From Prunella strophiata (Eukaryota; Chordata; Aves; Passeriformes; Prunellidae), in contig JAZBQD010000034.1 in the NCBI GenBank assembly GCA_036583965.1, positions 7,142,540-7,206,539 of the forward strand: a DNA stretch of 64,000 nt, written 5' to 3'. Below, piece by piece: positions 63,646-64,000 of this stretch (positions are counted from its first letter, which is position 1; the number at the start of each line of letters is the position of its first letter). The notes under the pieces are model-generated. The model made no database searches and was not told the DNA's origin. It worked only from the letters and a program-made list of their open reading frames with translations. The translations under genes and the position numbers were made by a program.

Positions 63646-64000
63646 TAATCCACCCTTTCCAGCCCAGATGTTTACTGGTTTTCAGTGTATTTCTGGCCAG
63701 AACAGAAATTTAGCTAAACCCTCTGATCACTGGGATGCTTTTCCTGCAGAAGAGCCAGATTCTCTACCTTTCTCCTTGGCCCAGGGCCTGAAAACCTGAG
63801 GCCGTGCATCGGACCTTGGTCCCTCCATTGGCAGCTCTACATAACCTGTCAGAGACAGCCCGAGCACAGTTTTTGCACATGATGAATATGGATCTTTGCT
63901 GCATCTGGCAGGCTGCAACAATGAATGCAGGAGACTGTCATTAATAGATAATAAAACCAGAAAGAAACATTAATGGGAATAAGCTTTTCTTTTACTGGGA

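Overview
The window is a piece of a vertebrate genome, most likely a bird. Three repeats have the look of the 3' end of avian CR1 LINEs: the stretch from the 'tcatagaatggttt' type terminus through 'ccaaccccctgccatgggcagggac'-like sequence. There are no Alu, B1 or L1-type elements, simple repeats are mostly short A/T homopolymers, and several very old palindromic repeats of the kind common in turtles, crocodilians and birds are present. No bacterial, phage or plasmid features occur. A songbird or other neognath bird is an inference; the species cannot be fixed from this sequence.

One gene is recognisable: EBF1 (early B-cell factor 1, COE/Olf-1 family transcription factor), on the + strand. Only two coding exons lie here, 44540-44621 and 52455-52596. 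Together they encode the C-terminal part of the DNA-binding domain without a gap (27 + 39 residues, plus an optional 8). Reading phases join cleanly: phase 2 into the first exon, phase 0 between the two, phase 1 out of the second. The second exon has two in-frame donor sites 24 nt apart (after 52572 and after 52596), which add or omit the octapeptide GTPSYLEH; that octapeptide is the main reason for choosing EBF1 over EBF2 or EBF3.

The rest is intron. Bases 1-44539 are the 3' part of a long upstream intron, 44622-52454 is a complete 7,833-nt intron, and 52597-64000 is the 5' part of the next one. They contain fossil repeats: three avian CR1 3' ends, all antisense to EBF1; one older CR1 copy in sense orientation at 14930-15445; two MIR-like SINE fragments; and about eight hairpin-type non-autonomous elements. 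They also contain homopolymer and microsatellite tracts, and repeat-free stretches that look like conserved non-coding elements, with many TAAT-core sites, retained CpGs and clustered motifs. The best such candidates are 31560-31880, 50690-51240, 21090-21480, 42620-43040, 52135-52430 and 55860-56720. These calls rest on composition and motifs only; no alignment could be run.

Most of the open reading frames in the window are short chance frames without family resemblance. No new gene or system is supported. The most useful leads are the alternative-donor cassette, EBF-type sites on both sides of the first exon that could allow autoregulation, and the candidate enhancers carrying E-box, RUNX, octamer and PBX/MEIS-type motifs.
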